Assembly (NCBI RefSeq): GCF_006715005.1
Contig: NZ_VFMJ01000001.1
Coordinates: 930,001 to 994,000 of the forward strand
Direction: 5' to 3'
DNA: 64,000 nucleotides
From: Serratia marcescens
GTDB taxonomy: Bacteria > Pseudomonadota > Gammaproteobacteria > Enterobacterales > Enterobacteriaceae
Shown one piece after another: positions 39,601 to 48,922 of this stretch (position 1 is the stretch's first letter; the number at the start of each line of letters is the position of its first letter). The notes under the pieces are model-generated. The model saw nothing but the letters and a program-made list of their open reading frames with translations, was not told where the DNA came from and did not search any database. A program made the translations under genes and the position numbers.

Positions 39601-40674
39601 TTACAGCAGGTGTTGCACCAGTTGGTTTATCGCGCCGCCGCCGACCAGCAGCCAGACGAACAGCAGCGTGGCCAACAGAATCGGTTTCATCCCGGCCTGA
39701 CGCACGGCGCTGATGTGAGTGGTCAGCCCCAGTGCCGCCATCGCCATCGCCAGCATCCAGGTGTCGGCGGTGATCAGATGGCGCACCAGCGTGGCCGGCA
39801 GCAGGTTGAAAGAGTTCAGCCCGGCGACGGCGATAAACAGCACGGCAAACCACGGAATGGTGATGGCAGATTTTTCCGCCTTGCCTGCGCTGCCGCGGCT
39901 GATGTAGCCCGACAGCAGCAGCAGGAACGGCGCCAGCATCATCACGCGGATCATCTTGGCGATCACTGCCGCATTTTCGGCGTCAGGCCCGATGGCGTGC
40001 CCGGCGGCGACCACCTGAGCCACTTCGTGGATGGTGGAGCCGGCGTAGATGCCGAAGGTTTCCTGGCTGAACGGCAGCCACTGGAAGTGTTCATTCAACT
40101 GATACAGCCAGGGGTAAACGAAGATAGCCAGGGTGCCGAATACCACCACGGTCGAGACCGCTACCGCCACTTTGCTGGAATCGGCCTTGAGCACCGGCTC
40201 GGTGGCCATTACCGCCGCCGCGCCGCAAATGCTGCTGCCGGCGCCGATCAGTATCGCGGTCTGGCTGTCGATGCCGAACACTTTCTTGCCGAGCCAACAG
40301 GCCAGCAGGAAGGTGGTGATCAGGGTCAGCGCGTCGATGATGATGCCGCTGGCGCCCACGTCGGCGATCTGCTGAAAGGTCAGCCGGAAGCCGTAAAGGA
40401 TAATCCCCAAACGCAGCAGGCGCTGTTTGGCTAACTGCACGCCGCTGTGACAAACGGTTTGCCAGCGGGGGTATAGCGTGTTGCCCACCAGAATGCCGAG
40501 CAGGATCGCCAGCGTCAGCGCTCCCAGCCCCAGCTCCGCCACCCAGGGAATGTCGCCGGCCCAGACGGCCAGCGCAGTGAGCGCGCCGGTCAGTACCAGC
40601 CCCGGCACCAGGCGCGGCAGGCCGAACAGCGGAAAGCGTCGCTCGGGATAAGTGTGAGTGGTATCAGTCGCCAT
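39601..40674 (-). CDS. yeiH: YeiH family putative sulfate/anion exporter (UPF0324)
   Basis: This 357-residue integral membrane protein has about 10 helices. [24 protein letters not shown] and [16 protein letters not shown] are signature stretches of the UPF0324/PSE family. The start at [13 protein letters not shown] gives the family length. The open frame upstream has 40 extra unconserved codons. The transported ion is uncertain. It is divergent from a small hypothetical gene and near its probable regulator yeiE. Confidence 0.88.
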   Translation of the reverse strand: MATDTTHTYPERRFPLFGLPRLVPGLVLTGALTALAVWAGDIPWVAELGLGALTLAILLGILVGNTLYPRWQTVCHSGVQLAKQRLLRLGIILYGFRLTFQQIADVGASGIIIDALTLITTFLLACWLGKKVFGIDSQTAILIGAGSSICGAAAVMATEPVLKADSSKVAVAVSTVVVFGTLAIFVYPWLYQLNEHFQWLPFSQETFGIYAGSTIHEVAQVVAAGHAIGPDAENAAVIAKMIRVMMLAPFLLLLSGYISRGSAGKAEKSAITIPWFAVLFIAVAGLNSFNLLPATLVRHLITADTWMLAMAMAALGLTTHISAVRQAGMKPILLATLLFVWLLVGGGAINQLVQHLL

Positions 40675-40867
40675 AAAAGTCAGTCCTTCAGTCTGTTTCT
40701 TGCTGCTAAGAGTACGTTTGGGCTGAATAAAAGAGAAATTGATTATATATTTATAACCTATCTGAATAAGTGGTATTGAGCCAGGCATTGGCATAAAGCC
40801 GCATTGCGGCTAGGGTGAGGAGGAGCGGCAAGCCGCCGTCAACTTTCCAACTGAACAGGAGCAGGCG

Positions 40868-41065
40868 ATGGATACCGACGATCAACGCAGAGAGCAGATA
40901 GATCAAGAAGTGGGGCGCGCGGTGCGGCGTTTGATTGAAGAAAACAAGGCGGTCGATCGCGATCACCTGGTGGCGATGCTGCAATTAATACAGCGGGACG
41001 AAACCGGCACGCCGCGCGAGGCGGTGCTGGCCGCGGCGGCGCAGCTGGTCGCCTTGGGCAGGTAG
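40868..41065 (+). CDS. Small hypothetical protein
   Basis: This 65-residue, highly charged, probably all-helical soluble protein was not recognised with certainty. It starts [16 protein letters not shown], and an AGGAG site seven bases before the ATG supports translation. It sits between divergent yeiH and yeiE, on the yeiE strand. The length and helical character recall small FumD/YdhZ-type proteins, but that is a loose impression only. Confidence 0.6.
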   Translation: MDTDDQRREQIDQEVGRAVRRLIEENKAVDRDHLVAMLQLIQRDETGTPREAVLAAAAQLVALGR

Positions 41066-41160
41066 CGCGCCGAATTGGCCGCAAACAGGGTAGCCTCGCC
41101 GGGCTACCCACTTCATTTTGTGGTTCTCTTGCAGAACCCTTTTTCAATACCGGGACGGCT

Positions 41161-42027
41161 ATGCATATCACGTTGCGTCAACTGGAAGTCTTCACCGAAG
41201 TGCTGAAAAGCGGTTCGACCACTCAGGCCTCGGTGGTGCTGGCGCTGTCGCAGTCGGCGGTCAGCGCGGCGCTGGCGGATCTGGAGGGGCAGCTGGGCGT
41301 GCAGCTGTTTGACCGCGTCGGCAAACGACTGGTGATCAACGAGCACGGCCGATTGTTGTATCCCAAGGCGCTGGCGCTGCTGGAGCAGGCGGGGGAGATC
41401 GAGCAGCTGTTTCGTCATGACGGCGGGGCGTTGCGCATCGCCGCCAGCAGCACCATCGGCAACTACATGCTACCGGAGATGATCGCCCGTTACCGCCGGG
41501 ACTTTCCGGCCACGCCGCTGGAGCTGAACGTTGGCAACAGCCAGGACGTGATCGTGGCGGTGGCGGATTTCCGCGTCGATCTGGGGCTGATCGAAGGGCC
41601 TTGCCATATGCCGGAGCTGGTGACGCAGCCGTGGCTGGAGGATGAGCTGGTGGTGTTCGCCGCGCCGGACAATCCTTTGACCCGCCAGCCGCCGACGCTG
41701 GAGGCGTTGGCCAATGCCTCGTGGATCCTGCGCGAGCGCGGTTCGGGCACCCGCGAGGTGCTGGATCATCTGCTGTTGGCGCACCTGCCGCACTTCCAGC
41801 TGGTGATGGAGCTCGGCAACTCGGAGGCGATCAAGCACGCGGTGCGGCACGGCATCGGCATCAGCTGCCTGTCGCGGCGGGTGGTAGCGGAACAGTTGGC
41901 CAGCGGCGCACTGGTGGAACTGCCGGTACCGCTGCCGCCGCTGCGGCGCACCCTGTACCTGATCCGCCATCGGCAAAAGCACATTTCCAACGCATTGCAG
42001 CGTTTTCTCAGCTATTGCGCGCTGTAA
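41161..42027 (+). CDS. yeiE: LysR-type regulator YeiE
   Basis: This is a 288-residue LysR-family transcription factor. The winged helix-turn-helix is at about 1-60 ([34 protein letters not shown]) and an effector-binding domain follows ([16 protein letters not shown]). YeiE homologues control yeiH or sulfite- and iron-related genes. The target here is not shown by the sequence. It lies upstream of lysP. Confidence 0.9.
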   Translation: MHITLRQLEVFTEVLKSGSTTQASVVLALSQSAVSAALADLEGQLGVQLFDRVGKRLVINEHGRLLYPKALALLEQAGEIEQLFRHDGGALRIAASSTIGNYMLPEMIARYRRDFPATPLELNVGNSQDVIVAVADFRVDLGLIEGPCHMPELVTQPWLEDELVVFAAPDNPLTRQPPTLEALANASWILRERGSGTREVLDHLLLAHLPHFQLVMELGNSEAIKHAVRHGIGISCLSRRVVAEQLASGALVELPVPLPPLRRTLYLIRHRQKHISNALQRFLSYCAL

Positions 42028-42245
42028 TCGACAGCGCGTCACACCCTCTGCTGCCGCGCAGGCCCGAAAAAGCATAAAAACCTGCGCGCGCTCACATTAA
42101 TGAGAGTAAGTAAGGCCATAAGGGCCGCGGCTAATAATTGCCTCTGAATTATGAAGCTATCTTATATCAGTGCAATGTTGCTAGTTCACCGGCGGGTATT
42201 TGTTACAATCCGCCCTCATTTTTTCAAAGAGCAGATAGGGTACGA

Positions 42246-43724
42246 ATGGCTCAGCAGGATATAAAAACATCGGGGCAGCAAGCACCCGGATTGCGCCGCG
42301 AGCTGAAAGCCCGGCATTTGACCATGATCGCCATCGGCGGCTCCATCGGCACCGGCCTGTTCGTGGCCTCGGGGGCCACGGTTTCTCAGGCAGGCCCCGG
42401 CGGGGCGCTGTTGTCTTACGCTCTGATCGGTTTGATGGTGTACTTCCTGATGACCAGCCTGGGCGAGCTGGCGGCCTTTATGCCGGTCTCCGGTTCATTC
42501 TCCACTTACGGCGCCAAATACGTGGAAGAAGGCTTCGGCTTCGCGCTGGGCTGGAACTACTGGTACAACTGGGCGGTGACCATCGCCGTTGACCTGGTGG
42601 CCTCGCAGTTGGTGATGAACTATTGGTTCCCGGACACCCCAGGTTGGATCTGGAGCGCCCTGTTCCTCGGTCTGATGTTCCTGCTGAACTACATTTCGGT
42701 GAAAGGGTTCGGCGAGGCGGAATACTGGTTCGCGTTGATCAAGGTCAGCACCGTGATTATCTTCATCGCCGTCGGCGTGTTGATGATCGTCGGCATTCTG
42801 AAGGGCGGCGAGCACGCCGGCTGGCAGAACTGGACGGTAGGAGACGCGCCGTTTGCCGGAGGCTTCTCGGCGATGATCGGCGTGGCCATGATCGTCGGCT
42901 TCTCGTTCCAGGGCACTGAGCTCATCGGCATCGCTGCCGGCGAATCGGAGAATCCGGGTAAAAACATCCCGCGCGCAGTGCGTCAGGTGTTCTGGCGTAT
43001 CCTGCTGTTCTATATCTTCGCCATTCTGATCATCAGCCTGATCATTCCGTACACCGATCCGAGCCTGCTGCGCAACGACGTGAAAGACATCAGCGTCAGC
43101 CCGTTCACCCTGGTGTTCCAGCACGCCGGGCTGTTGTCGGCGGCGGCGGTCATGAACGCGGTGATCCTGACGGCGGTGCTGTCGGCCGGTAACTCGGGCA
43201 TGTACGCATCGACCCGCATGTTGTACACCCTGGCGTCGGAAGGCAAGGCGCCGCGCATTTTCGCCAAGCTGTCGAAAGGCGGCGTGCCGCGTAACGCGCT
43301 GTATGCGACCTGCGTGGTGGCCGGGCTGTGCTTCCTGACCTCGATGTTCGGCAACCAGTCGGTTTACCTGTGGCTGCTGAATACCTCGGGCATGACCGGT
43401 TTCATCGCCTGGTTGGGCATCGCCATCAGCCACTATCGCTTCCGTCGCGGTTACATGCTGCAGGGGCGCGATCTGAATGACTTGCCGTACCGTTCCGGGT
43501 TCTTCCCGCTGGGGCCGATCTTCGCCTTCGTGCTGTGCCTGATCATTACCCTGGGCCAGAACTACCAGGCCTTCCTGCAAGACAAGATCGACTGGTACGG
43601 CGTGACCGCGACCTACATCGGCATTCCGCTGTTCCTGCTGATCTGGTTCGGTTACAAGCTGTCGCGCGGCACCCGCGTCGTGAAGTACAGCGAAATGGAA
43701 TTCCCGAAGATGGACGTGAAGTAA
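42246..43724 (+). CDS. lysP: Lysine-specific permease
   Basis: This 492-residue APC-family permease has 12 helices. RRELKARHLTMIAIGGSIGTGLF at the start and GIAAGESENPGKNIPRAVRQVFWRI in the middle match LysP. It imports lysine and in E. coli also holds the CadC regulator inactive. The ATG at 42246 gives the family start. An earlier in-frame ATG adds 36 unconserved codons. No lysine riboswitch was found upstream. Confidence 0.93.
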   Translation: MAQQDIKTSGQQAPGLRRELKARHLTMIAIGGSIGTGLFVASGATVSQAGPGGALLSYALIGLMVYFLMTSLGELAAFMPVSGSFSTYGAKYVEEGFGFALGWNYWYNWAVTIAVDLVASQLVMNYWFPDTPGWIWSALFLGLMFLLNYISVKGFGEAEYWFALIKVSTVIIFIAVGVLMIVGILKGGEHAGWQNWTVGDAPFAGGFSAMIGVAMIVGFSFQGTELIGIAAGESENPGKNIPRAVRQVFWRILLFYIFAILIISLIIPYTDPSLLRNDVKDISVSPFTLVFQHAGLLSAAAVMNAVILTAVLSAGNSGMYASTRMLYTLASEGKAPRIFAKLSKGGVPRNALYATCVVAGLCFLTSMFGNQSVYLWLLNTSGMTGFIAWLGIAISHYRFRRGYMLQGRDLNDLPYRSGFFPLGPIFAFVLCLIITLGQNYQAFLQDKIDWYGVTATYIGIPLFLLIWFGYKLSRGTRVVKYSEMEFPKMDVK

Positions 43725-43740
43725 TTTTCGGTGAGTGAGA

Positions 43741-43762
43741 CGCGGCGGGGGTTCCCGCCGCG
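43741..43762. terminator. Possible shared terminator of lysP and the GGDEF-like gene
   Basis: CGCGGCGGG/CCCGCCGCG forms a 9-bp GC stem with a GGTT loop between convergent genes. The following T-rich stretch starts after a TGTGG gap. Confidence 0.6.
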
Positions 43763-43769
43763 TGTGGTT

Positions 43770-44870
43770 TTACTTTTTCCCGCCTTTGGCTTCCGCCAGC
43801 GCCTGCTGCGCCGAGCTCATCAAATCTTCCACCGTCGCATAATCTTGCGTCAGCGCCAAAATGCCGGCGTTGAGCTGCATGTTCACCTCGCCGAACGCGC
43901 CAAAATCGTAGGGCGCCTCCAGCGGCGGCACGATGCGCGCCAGGAACTCGCTTTCCGCGCCGTAGGGCAGATCGTGCACCAGAATCAAAAACAGGCCGCC
44001 GGTGTAGCGGCAGACGTAGTCGCTGGGGCGGATCAGCGTCTTGAGGCGTTCGCCGACGGTGCGCAGCACGTCATCGCCAATCTGGACGCCGTGGCTTTGG
44101 TAGAGCGCTGCCAACGGACCGAACTCAAGAATGAACAGGTGCGAGATCGTCTGCGCCGCTGCGGGGCGGCAGATGCTGCGCATCACCACCTCGCCGCCCG
44201 CTCGGTTGAGAAAGCCGGTCAGGCGATCGCGGTGCGACGCCTGCTGCTTCTCCCAAGCCAGCGTGACGTGCTGTACCCGCTGACGGTGGTAGCGCGCGAT
44301 CATGCCATGGGCCAGCACCAGCCACAGCGGCGCGAGGTCCGCCAGGACAAACAGATTTTGCACGCGCGACAGCGGTGCCGCCAGCAGGTAAGGCAGCGTC
44401 AGCGCGATCACCTCAAGCAGCGCGAAGCGCGGCGCGGCGGCGTGGCGCTGCATCAGCCAGCAGGCCAGGGCGGTGATGGTGAGGCCGGCGAACAGGATTA
44501 AAACGAAGCGGCCCGACAGCATCGCCAGCGCGGCGCTGGCGCCGACCAGCAGCGTCCACAGCAACACAGCCACCAGCATGGCGTCCGGCCAGGCGGGTTG
44601 ACGCCGGCGCGCCAGCCAGGCTCGCCCGGCGGTCAACAGCAGCAGGAGCAACAACAGACCGATGCCGAGCGGCCGCTGGCCCAGCCAGGCGTACCCCACC
44701 AACAGCGCGGCCGGCCCTGCGGCATTCAGCCAGGGGGTGAGAGGAGAGGGCGTCAGCGTGAGACGCAGCTGGCGTTGAAACGGCTCGTCATCGGCCTGCA
44801 GCGGGCTGTATAACAGCCAGTTCAGCAGCGCCGGGCGTTTGGGCGTTACCGCCGGAGATGGACTTCTCAT
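43770..44870 (-). CDS. Membrane protein with degenerate GGDEF domain
   Basis: This 366-residue protein has about six membrane helices (residues 45-195) and a C-terminal GGDEF-fold domain opening with DRLTGFLNR at 215-223. The signature is TGGLF at 290-294 where an active cyclase has GGDEF, so both acidic signature residues are missing and cyclase activity is unlikely. It may act as a binding or sensory protein. It is convergent with lysP. I could not assign it to a named E. coli gene. Confidence 0.8.
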   Translation of the reverse strand: MRSPSPAVTPKRPALLNWLLYSPLQADDEPFQRQLRLTLTPSPLTPWLNAAGPAALLVGYAWLGQRPLGIGLLLLLLLLTAGRAWLARRRQPAWPDAMLVAVLLWTLLVGASAALAMLSGRFVLILFAGLTITALACWLMQRHAAAPRFALLEVIALTLPYLLAAPLSRVQNLFVLADLAPLWLVLAHGMIARYHRQRVQHVTLAWEKQQASHRDRLTGFLNRAGGEVVMRSICRPAAAQTISHLFILEFGPLAALYQSHGVQIGDDVLRTVGERLKTLIRPSDYVCRYTGGLFLILVHDLPYGAESEFLARIVPPLEAPYDFGAFGEVNMQLNAGILALTQDYATVEDLMSSAQQALAEAKGGKK

Positions 44871-45234
44871 TACTGCCTCGTCAATAAGGCCGCTCTTGCG
44901 GCGGCCTGAAGTTTTTTTTGCACGCGCGGTGCTGTGATTTTGGATTCTATGTGGTTTTGCCGTTATTTGTCAGAGTCTGGTCGGATCAGGAATAATTTTC
45001 AGAATAATTAACCTAATGGCCGTTGGCGGGGGGAACGCGGCGGTTTGAAAAATGGCGATAAAAAACAAATTATTACATTTCGACAACGCCGTTTTCACCT
45101 ATTGATATGATTGATAAGTATTATCGTTTGTTTTATTGTTAACGGCTGTGCGCAGGCTGCTGCCGCACACTTTCCGGTTCACGGCGGCCGCTTTCGCGCC
45201 GCTGTCATGATGGTTGCAACAGGTATCTTAACTA
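44871..45234. promoter_or_regulatory. Promoter region of the siderophore permease, with Fur-like box
   Basis: This 364-base gene-free region is AT-rich in the middle. GATATGATTGATAAGTATTATC at 45104-45125 resembles the Fur consensus (GATAATGATAATCATTATC) with good arms at both ends. It should confer iron repression on the rightward permease-ATPase genes. Otherwise no feature was recognised. Confidence 0.65.
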
Positions 45235-46317
45235 ATGAGCGTATCCACCGATCCCATGACTGAAGCCAAGGGGAAACCCGACGCCGGCGTGATGGGGCGC
45301 TATCAGCATATTCTTCGCCATCGCCTGTTGATGATGGGCGTGTTGGCACTGGCAATCCTGGGCTCGCTGCTGCTGGATTTCACCATGGGGCCGTCCGGCC
45401 TGTCGTTGTCATCCTTATGGCAAACGCTGCTTGACCCCGCCGCGGCCGATGCCGGCACGCGGGTGATCGTCTGGGACATCCGCTTGCCTTACGCGCTGAT
45501 GGCGGTGGTGGTGGGCTTTGCGCTCGGCCTGGCCGGGGCAGAAATGCAGACCATCCTGAATAATCCGCTGGCCAGCCCCTTTACTCTCGGGGTGTCTTCC
45601 GCCGCGGCCTTTGGCGCCGCGCTGGCTATCGTGCTCGGCATCGGCATTCCGGGCATTCCCGATCAGTGGTTCATCTCCGCCAACGCTTTTATCTTCGCGC
45701 TGTTCGCCGCGCTGATGCTCGACGGCATCACGCGCTGGACGCGGGTCGCCACCTCCGGCGTGGTGCTGTTCGGCATCGCGCTGGTGTTTACCTTCAATGC
45801 GCTGGTATCGATGATGCAGTTCATCGCCAGCGAGGACACGCTGCAGGGGTTGGTGTTCTGGACCATGGGCAGCCTGGCGCGCGCCTCGTGGGACAAGCTG
45901 GGCATTCTGTTCGGGGTGTTCGCCGTGCTGCTGCCGCTGTCGATGATGAGCTCGTGGAAACTGACCGCGCTGCGCCTGGGCGAAGACCGGGCGGTGAGCT
46001 TCGGCATCGACGTGCGCCGCTTGCGGCTGACCACGCTGCTGCGCATCAGCATACTCTCGGCGCTGGCGGTGGCGTTCGTCGGGCCGATCGGCTTTATCGG
46101 CCTGGTGGCGCCGCACATCGCCCGCATGATCTTCGGCGAAGATCACCGTTTCTATCTGCCGGCCAGTGCGCTGATCGGTGCGCTGGTGCTGTCGATGGCC
46201 TCGGTGGCCTCGAAAAACCTGGTGCCTGGGGTGATTATTCCGGTGGGCATCGTCACGTCGCTGGTCGGGGTGCCGTTCTTCCTGAGCATTATTCTGCGCC
46301 ATCGGGGGAACGTATGA
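45235..46317 (+). CDS. Iron-siderophore ABC transporter permease (FecCD family)
   Basis: This 360-residue permease of the BtuC/FecCD family has about nine to ten helices. Diagnostic stretches are LGLAGAEMQTILNNPLASPFTLGV and GFIGLVAPHIARMIFGEDHR, the latter contacting the ATPase. The single permease gene suggests a homodimer. The ATG at 45235 is the first of three in-frame candidates (also 45256 and 45292), and its ribosome-binding site is weak. The stop overlaps the ATPase start (ATGA). It follows a Fur-like box. Confidence 0.87.
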   Translation: MSVSTDPMTEAKGKPDAGVMGRYQHILRHRLLMMGVLALAILGSLLLDFTMGPSGLSLSSLWQTLLDPAAADAGTRVIVWDIRLPYALMAVVVGFALGLAGAEMQTILNNPLASPFTLGVSSAAAFGAALAIVLGIGIPGIPDQWFISANAFIFALFAALMLDGITRWTRVATSGVVLFGIALVFTFNALVSMMQFIASEDTLQGLVFWTMGSLARASWDKLGILFGVFAVLLPLSMMSSWKLTALRLGEDRAVSFGIDVRRLRLTTLLRISILSALAVAFVGPIGFIGLVAPHIARMIFGEDHRFYLPASALIGALVLSMASVASKNLVPGVIIPVGIVTSLVGVPFFLSIILRHRGNV

Positions 46318-47102
46318 CCCAGGGATTACGGATAGAAAACTTCTCGGCGGGCTACCCGAAGCGCCAGGTGATCGACGATCTCTCGGTGCCGATGTTGCCG
46401 CGCGGGCAAATTACCGTACTGCTGGGGCCGAACGGCAGCGGCAAATCGACGCTGCTGCGCTCGCTGGCCGGGCTGAACCCGGCGCAGGGCAAGCTGTGGC
46501 TGGACGACGGCGATCTGATGCAGATGCCGTTCGCCCGTCGGGCGGAGAAAGTGGTGTATCTGCCGCAGTCGCTGCCCGCCGGGGTGCATCTGCACGTGCT
46601 GGAGTCGATTATCGTGGCGCAGCGCGCTTCGGGCGGCCGCAGTAACGCCGGCAGCGAAGCGGAAGTGATGGCCTTGCTGGAACAGCTGGGCATCGCCCAC
46701 CTGGCGCTGAGCTACCTCGATCAACTGTCCGGCGGCCAGAAACAGCTGGTGGGATTGGCGCAGTCGCTGATCCGTCAGCCCTCGCTGCTGCTGCTGGATG
46801 AACCGCTGAGCGCGCTCGATCTCAACTATCAGTTCCACGTGATGGATTTGGTGCGCCGCGAAACCCGCAAGCGCAATATCGTGACGGTGGTGGTGGTGCA
46901 TGACATCAACATCGCGCTGCGCCACGGCGACCACGTGCTGATGCTGCAGGATGGCGATCTGATCGCCGACGGCGCGCCGGATCAGGTGATTACGCCGCAG
47001 AGCCTGGCGCGGGTCTACGGCGTGCGCGGGCGCATCGAACGCTGCTCGCAGGGCACGCCGCAGGTGCTGATAGACGGCCTGGTAAACCAGCCGACGATTT
47101 AA
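46314..47102 (+). CDS. Iron-siderophore ABC transporter ATP-binding protein
   Basis: This is a 262-residue FepC/FhuC-type ATPase. Walker A GPNGSGKST is at 38-46, the signature LSGGQ at 138-142, and Walker B LLLLDEP at 158-164 followed by the D-loop SALD. The ATG at 46314 overlaps the permease stop by 4 bases. The gene ends 15 bases before a terminator arm that has been split by the inserted element at 47128-47894. Confidence 0.9.
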   Translation: MTQGLRIENFSAGYPKRQVIDDLSVPMLPRGQITVLLGPNGSGKSTLLRSLAGLNPAQGKLWLDDGDLMQMPFARRAEKVVYLPQSLPAGVHLHVLESIIVAQRASGGRSNAGSEAEVMALLEQLGIAHLALSYLDQLSGGQKQLVGLAQSLIRQPSLLLLDEPLSALDLNYQFHVMDLVRRETRKRNIVTVVVVHDINIALRHGDHVLMLQDGDLIADGAPDQVITPQSLARVYGVRGRIERCSQGTPQVLIDGLVNQPTI

Positions 47103-47108
47103 CCCAAG

Positions 47109-47127
47109 AAAAAGCCCGGCATCGCCG
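47109..47127. terminator. Left half of a split bidirectional terminator
   Basis: An A5 tract and GCCCGGC-ATC-GCCG remain here. The matching right half, GGC-ATC-GCCGGGC followed by seven T, is at 47896-47915. Joined without the insert they form a GCCCGGC/GCCGGGC hairpin with an ATC loop. Confidence 0.75.
47117..47127 (+). repeat. Target-site duplication, left copy
   Basis: The 11-base sequence CGGCATCGCCG abuts the left terminal repeat of the element. The identical sequence follows its right terminal repeat at 47895-47905. Confidence 0.8.
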
Positions 47128-47131
47128 CAAT

Positions 47132-47163
47132 GCCGCTCACTTAAGCCTGAGTGGCATTTTTTT
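47132..47163 (+). terminator. Terminator at the left end of the element
   Basis: GCCGCTCA pairs with TGAGTGGC (one G-T pair) across an 8-base loop and is followed by seven T at 47157-47163. It overlaps the left terminal repeat. It would stop read-in transcription and may now terminate the ATPase transcript in place of the split terminator. Confidence 0.75.
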
Positions 47164-47241
47164 ATCCAGCCTCTGGGCGTTCTGTGCAGGGGGAATTGCC
47201 GTAAATGTCCCGCATTTCTCTGCGGCCAATATGAACGGCAA

Positions 47242-47508
47242 TTGGAGGGGCCGATGGCGCGGCCCCTCCACCCGCGCCTTCGCTTAACACCATCTGTCCG
47301 CTACGCGGAAATTACTCGGCCCATCCTGGGCCTCGCCCCTTCGGGGCCGCTGCAAGCAGCGTTCAAATCTGCTCCCGGCAGATTTGTCCTCGCCGCGTCT
47401 GCGTTGTCGGGCGGGTCGGCTGCGACAAACGTACCTGTTAGTCTCGCCTCAACCGGCCTTCCCTGGCCGGTTGCCCCTGACAACGTCGTCTTGCTCGGCA
47501 GCCGGTGA
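47242..47508 (+). pseudogene. Possible fragment of a P4-type satellite (Ash-like) reading frame
   Basis: This 88-codon frame inside the element contains FKSAPGRFVLAASALSGGSA. The pattern recalls the Ash-family proteins of P4-like satellites and their many enterobacterial relatives. A short frame reading MSAVLGALEDAERRHSALGE follows at about 47588-47674 and looks like another remnant. Neither frame has a good ribosome-binding site, and the DNA is rich in inverted repeats, so translation is doubtful. The resemblance is from memory and weak. Confidence 0.3.
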
Positions 47509-47894
47509 TGCGCGCTAAAGGTCAACACCTGAGCTGGCTGCTACCGGGAAATCTGTCGCTTATGAGCTTCTGGTAGAGAAGTTGGAGATGAGCGCGGTGC
47601 TGGGCGCCCTTGAAGACGCCGAACGCAGACATAGCGCATTAGGCGAAACCGCCATGGACGGCGGTTTCAGGTGAGACAGGCAGGGACGCCTGTCGCAACC
47701 GGCCTCAATGCGGTATGGCGGAGGGAGGGGAGTTGGCAAAGCCAACCGTCTGATAGGGCAAAGGCGCGGGTTGCCAGGGGGCGCGCCTTCGGCCCCAGGC
47801 TCGGTCGAGGTGCGTGAGCCACATGGGGCATCTCACTTTTATCGACCGAAAATGTCACTAACGCCTGCAGAAAAACGCTAACTGATCAGCATTG

Positions 47895-47905
47895 CGGCAT
47901 CGCCG
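47895..47905 (+). repeat. Target-site duplication, right copy
   Basis: CGGCATCGCCG is identical to 47117-47127 and is followed by GGGC and a T7 tract, the right half of the split terminator. Confidence 0.8.
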
Positions 47906-47913
47906 GGCTTTTT

Positions 47914-48867
47914 TTATCGTGCAGCGTGGTTCAGGGCCTCGCTCACGCGTTCGACGACGTGCTGGGCGGTGACGATGCCGCCGGACAGATACACCTCGGC
48001 CGCCGGCAGGTAAACCACCTGGCCTTTTTTCACCGCCGTGGTTTTCTTCAGCGCGGTGCCGGTGAGGATTTTCTGCGGTGCCACCGCGTTCGGCCGCCCG
48101 GTCGCGGCGTCTCTGTCGATGACGAACAGCCAGTCCGGATTCAGTTTGGCGACCTGCTCAGGCGTCAGCTTGTTGCCGCGCACGTCTTTTTCGTCGGACT
48201 GCAGCGCGGACGAGAAGCCGAGGGCGTCATAGACGAAGCTGAAACGGCTCTTGGGCGCGTAAGCGCTGATCTTGCCGCCGGAGAACAGCACAACCAGCCC
48301 GCGTCCGGCTTGGGCGGCCTGCGGTTTGACCACGGCGATCTGCGCATCCAGCTTATCGACCGCCGCCTGCGCCTGTTGCTGCTTATCGAACAGCTCGCCC
48401 AGCTGCAGGGTGCGCTGCTTCAGACTGCCCAACTGATCCTGCGGATCGACGGACATGTTCAGCGTCGGCGCCAGCGCGTTCAGCTCGTCATAGGCTTTGG
48501 ACGCCCGGCCGGCGATCAGGATCAGATCCGGCTTGGCGGCGCGCAGCACGGCCATATCCGGCTCGAACAGGGTGCCGGCATTGAGGTATTTGTCATCCTG
48601 ATAGCGCTTCAGGCTATCCGGCAAGTTCTTGCGGTTGCCGGGCAGCGCCAGCGGTTCGACGCCCAGCAGCTGCAGCGTTTCCAACGACGCGTAATCCAGC
48701 ACCACGATGCGCTGCGGGTGCTTCTTCACCTCGGTGCTGCCGTTCAGGTGCTGGACGTTGACGGTGGCCGGGGTAGCGGCTACCGGCGTATCGGTTTTGC
48801 TGTGGCAACCCGCCAGCGCCATTGCGGCCAGCAGGGCGATCATCAGGGGGGAGCGGCGTAATCTCAT
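47914..48867 (-). CDS. Siderophore-binding periplasmic lipoprotein
   Basis: This 317-residue solute-binding protein of the FepB/CeuE/FatB cluster has a signal peptide ending in the lipobox LAGC with C21 lipidated. The early stretch KKHPQRIVVLDYASLETLQLLG is typical of the class that carries catecholate siderophores such as petrobactin-like or enterobactin-type compounds. It should deliver cargo to the permease encoded on the opposite strand. Its stop codon overlaps the T-run of the terminator at the right edge of the inserted element. Confidence 0.87.
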   Translation of the reverse strand: MRLRRSPLMIALLAAMALAGCHSKTDTPVAATPATVNVQHLNGSTEVKKHPQRIVVLDYASLETLQLLGVEPLALPGNRKNLPDSLKRYQDDKYLNAGTLFEPDMAVLRAAKPDLILIAGRASKAYDELNALAPTLNMSVDPQDQLGSLKQRTLQLGELFDKQQQAQAAVDKLDAQIAVVKPQAAQAGRGLVVLFSGGKISAYAPKSRFSFVYDALGFSSALQSDEKDVRGNKLTPEQVAKLNPDWLFVIDRDAATGRPNAVAPQKILTGTALKKTTAVKKGQVVYLPAAEVYLSGGIVTAQHVVERVSEALNHAAR

Positions 48868-48922
48868 GGAGCTTCCTCACGGTGATGGAATGAAAAGGGC
48901 GCGCAGCGCGCGCCCAGGGGCA

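Larger units (their letters stand above)
47128..47894. mobile_element. 767-bp non-autonomous transposable element with IS4-like ends
   Basis: The left end CAATGCCGCTCACTTAAG (47128-47145) and the right end read inward CAATGCTGATCAGTTAGC (47894-47877) are imperfect terminal inverted repeats. They resemble the IS4 end TAATGCCGATCAGTTAAG as I recall it. The element is flanked by 11-bp direct repeats, a size usual for IS4. It encodes no transposase and is too short for one, so it would need to be mobilised in trans. Inside are several GC-rich hairpins (47245-47268, 47364-47386, 47451-47472) and only short frames. It sits in the loop of the shared terminator of the siderophore genes. If the end is placed one base further out, the duplication is 9 bp. 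Confidence 0.75.

Noticed and set aside
42028..42245. Possible lysine riboswitch before lysP
   Set aside because: The leader lacks the conserved L-box helices and sequence blocks. Only AT-rich promoter-like sequence was seen.
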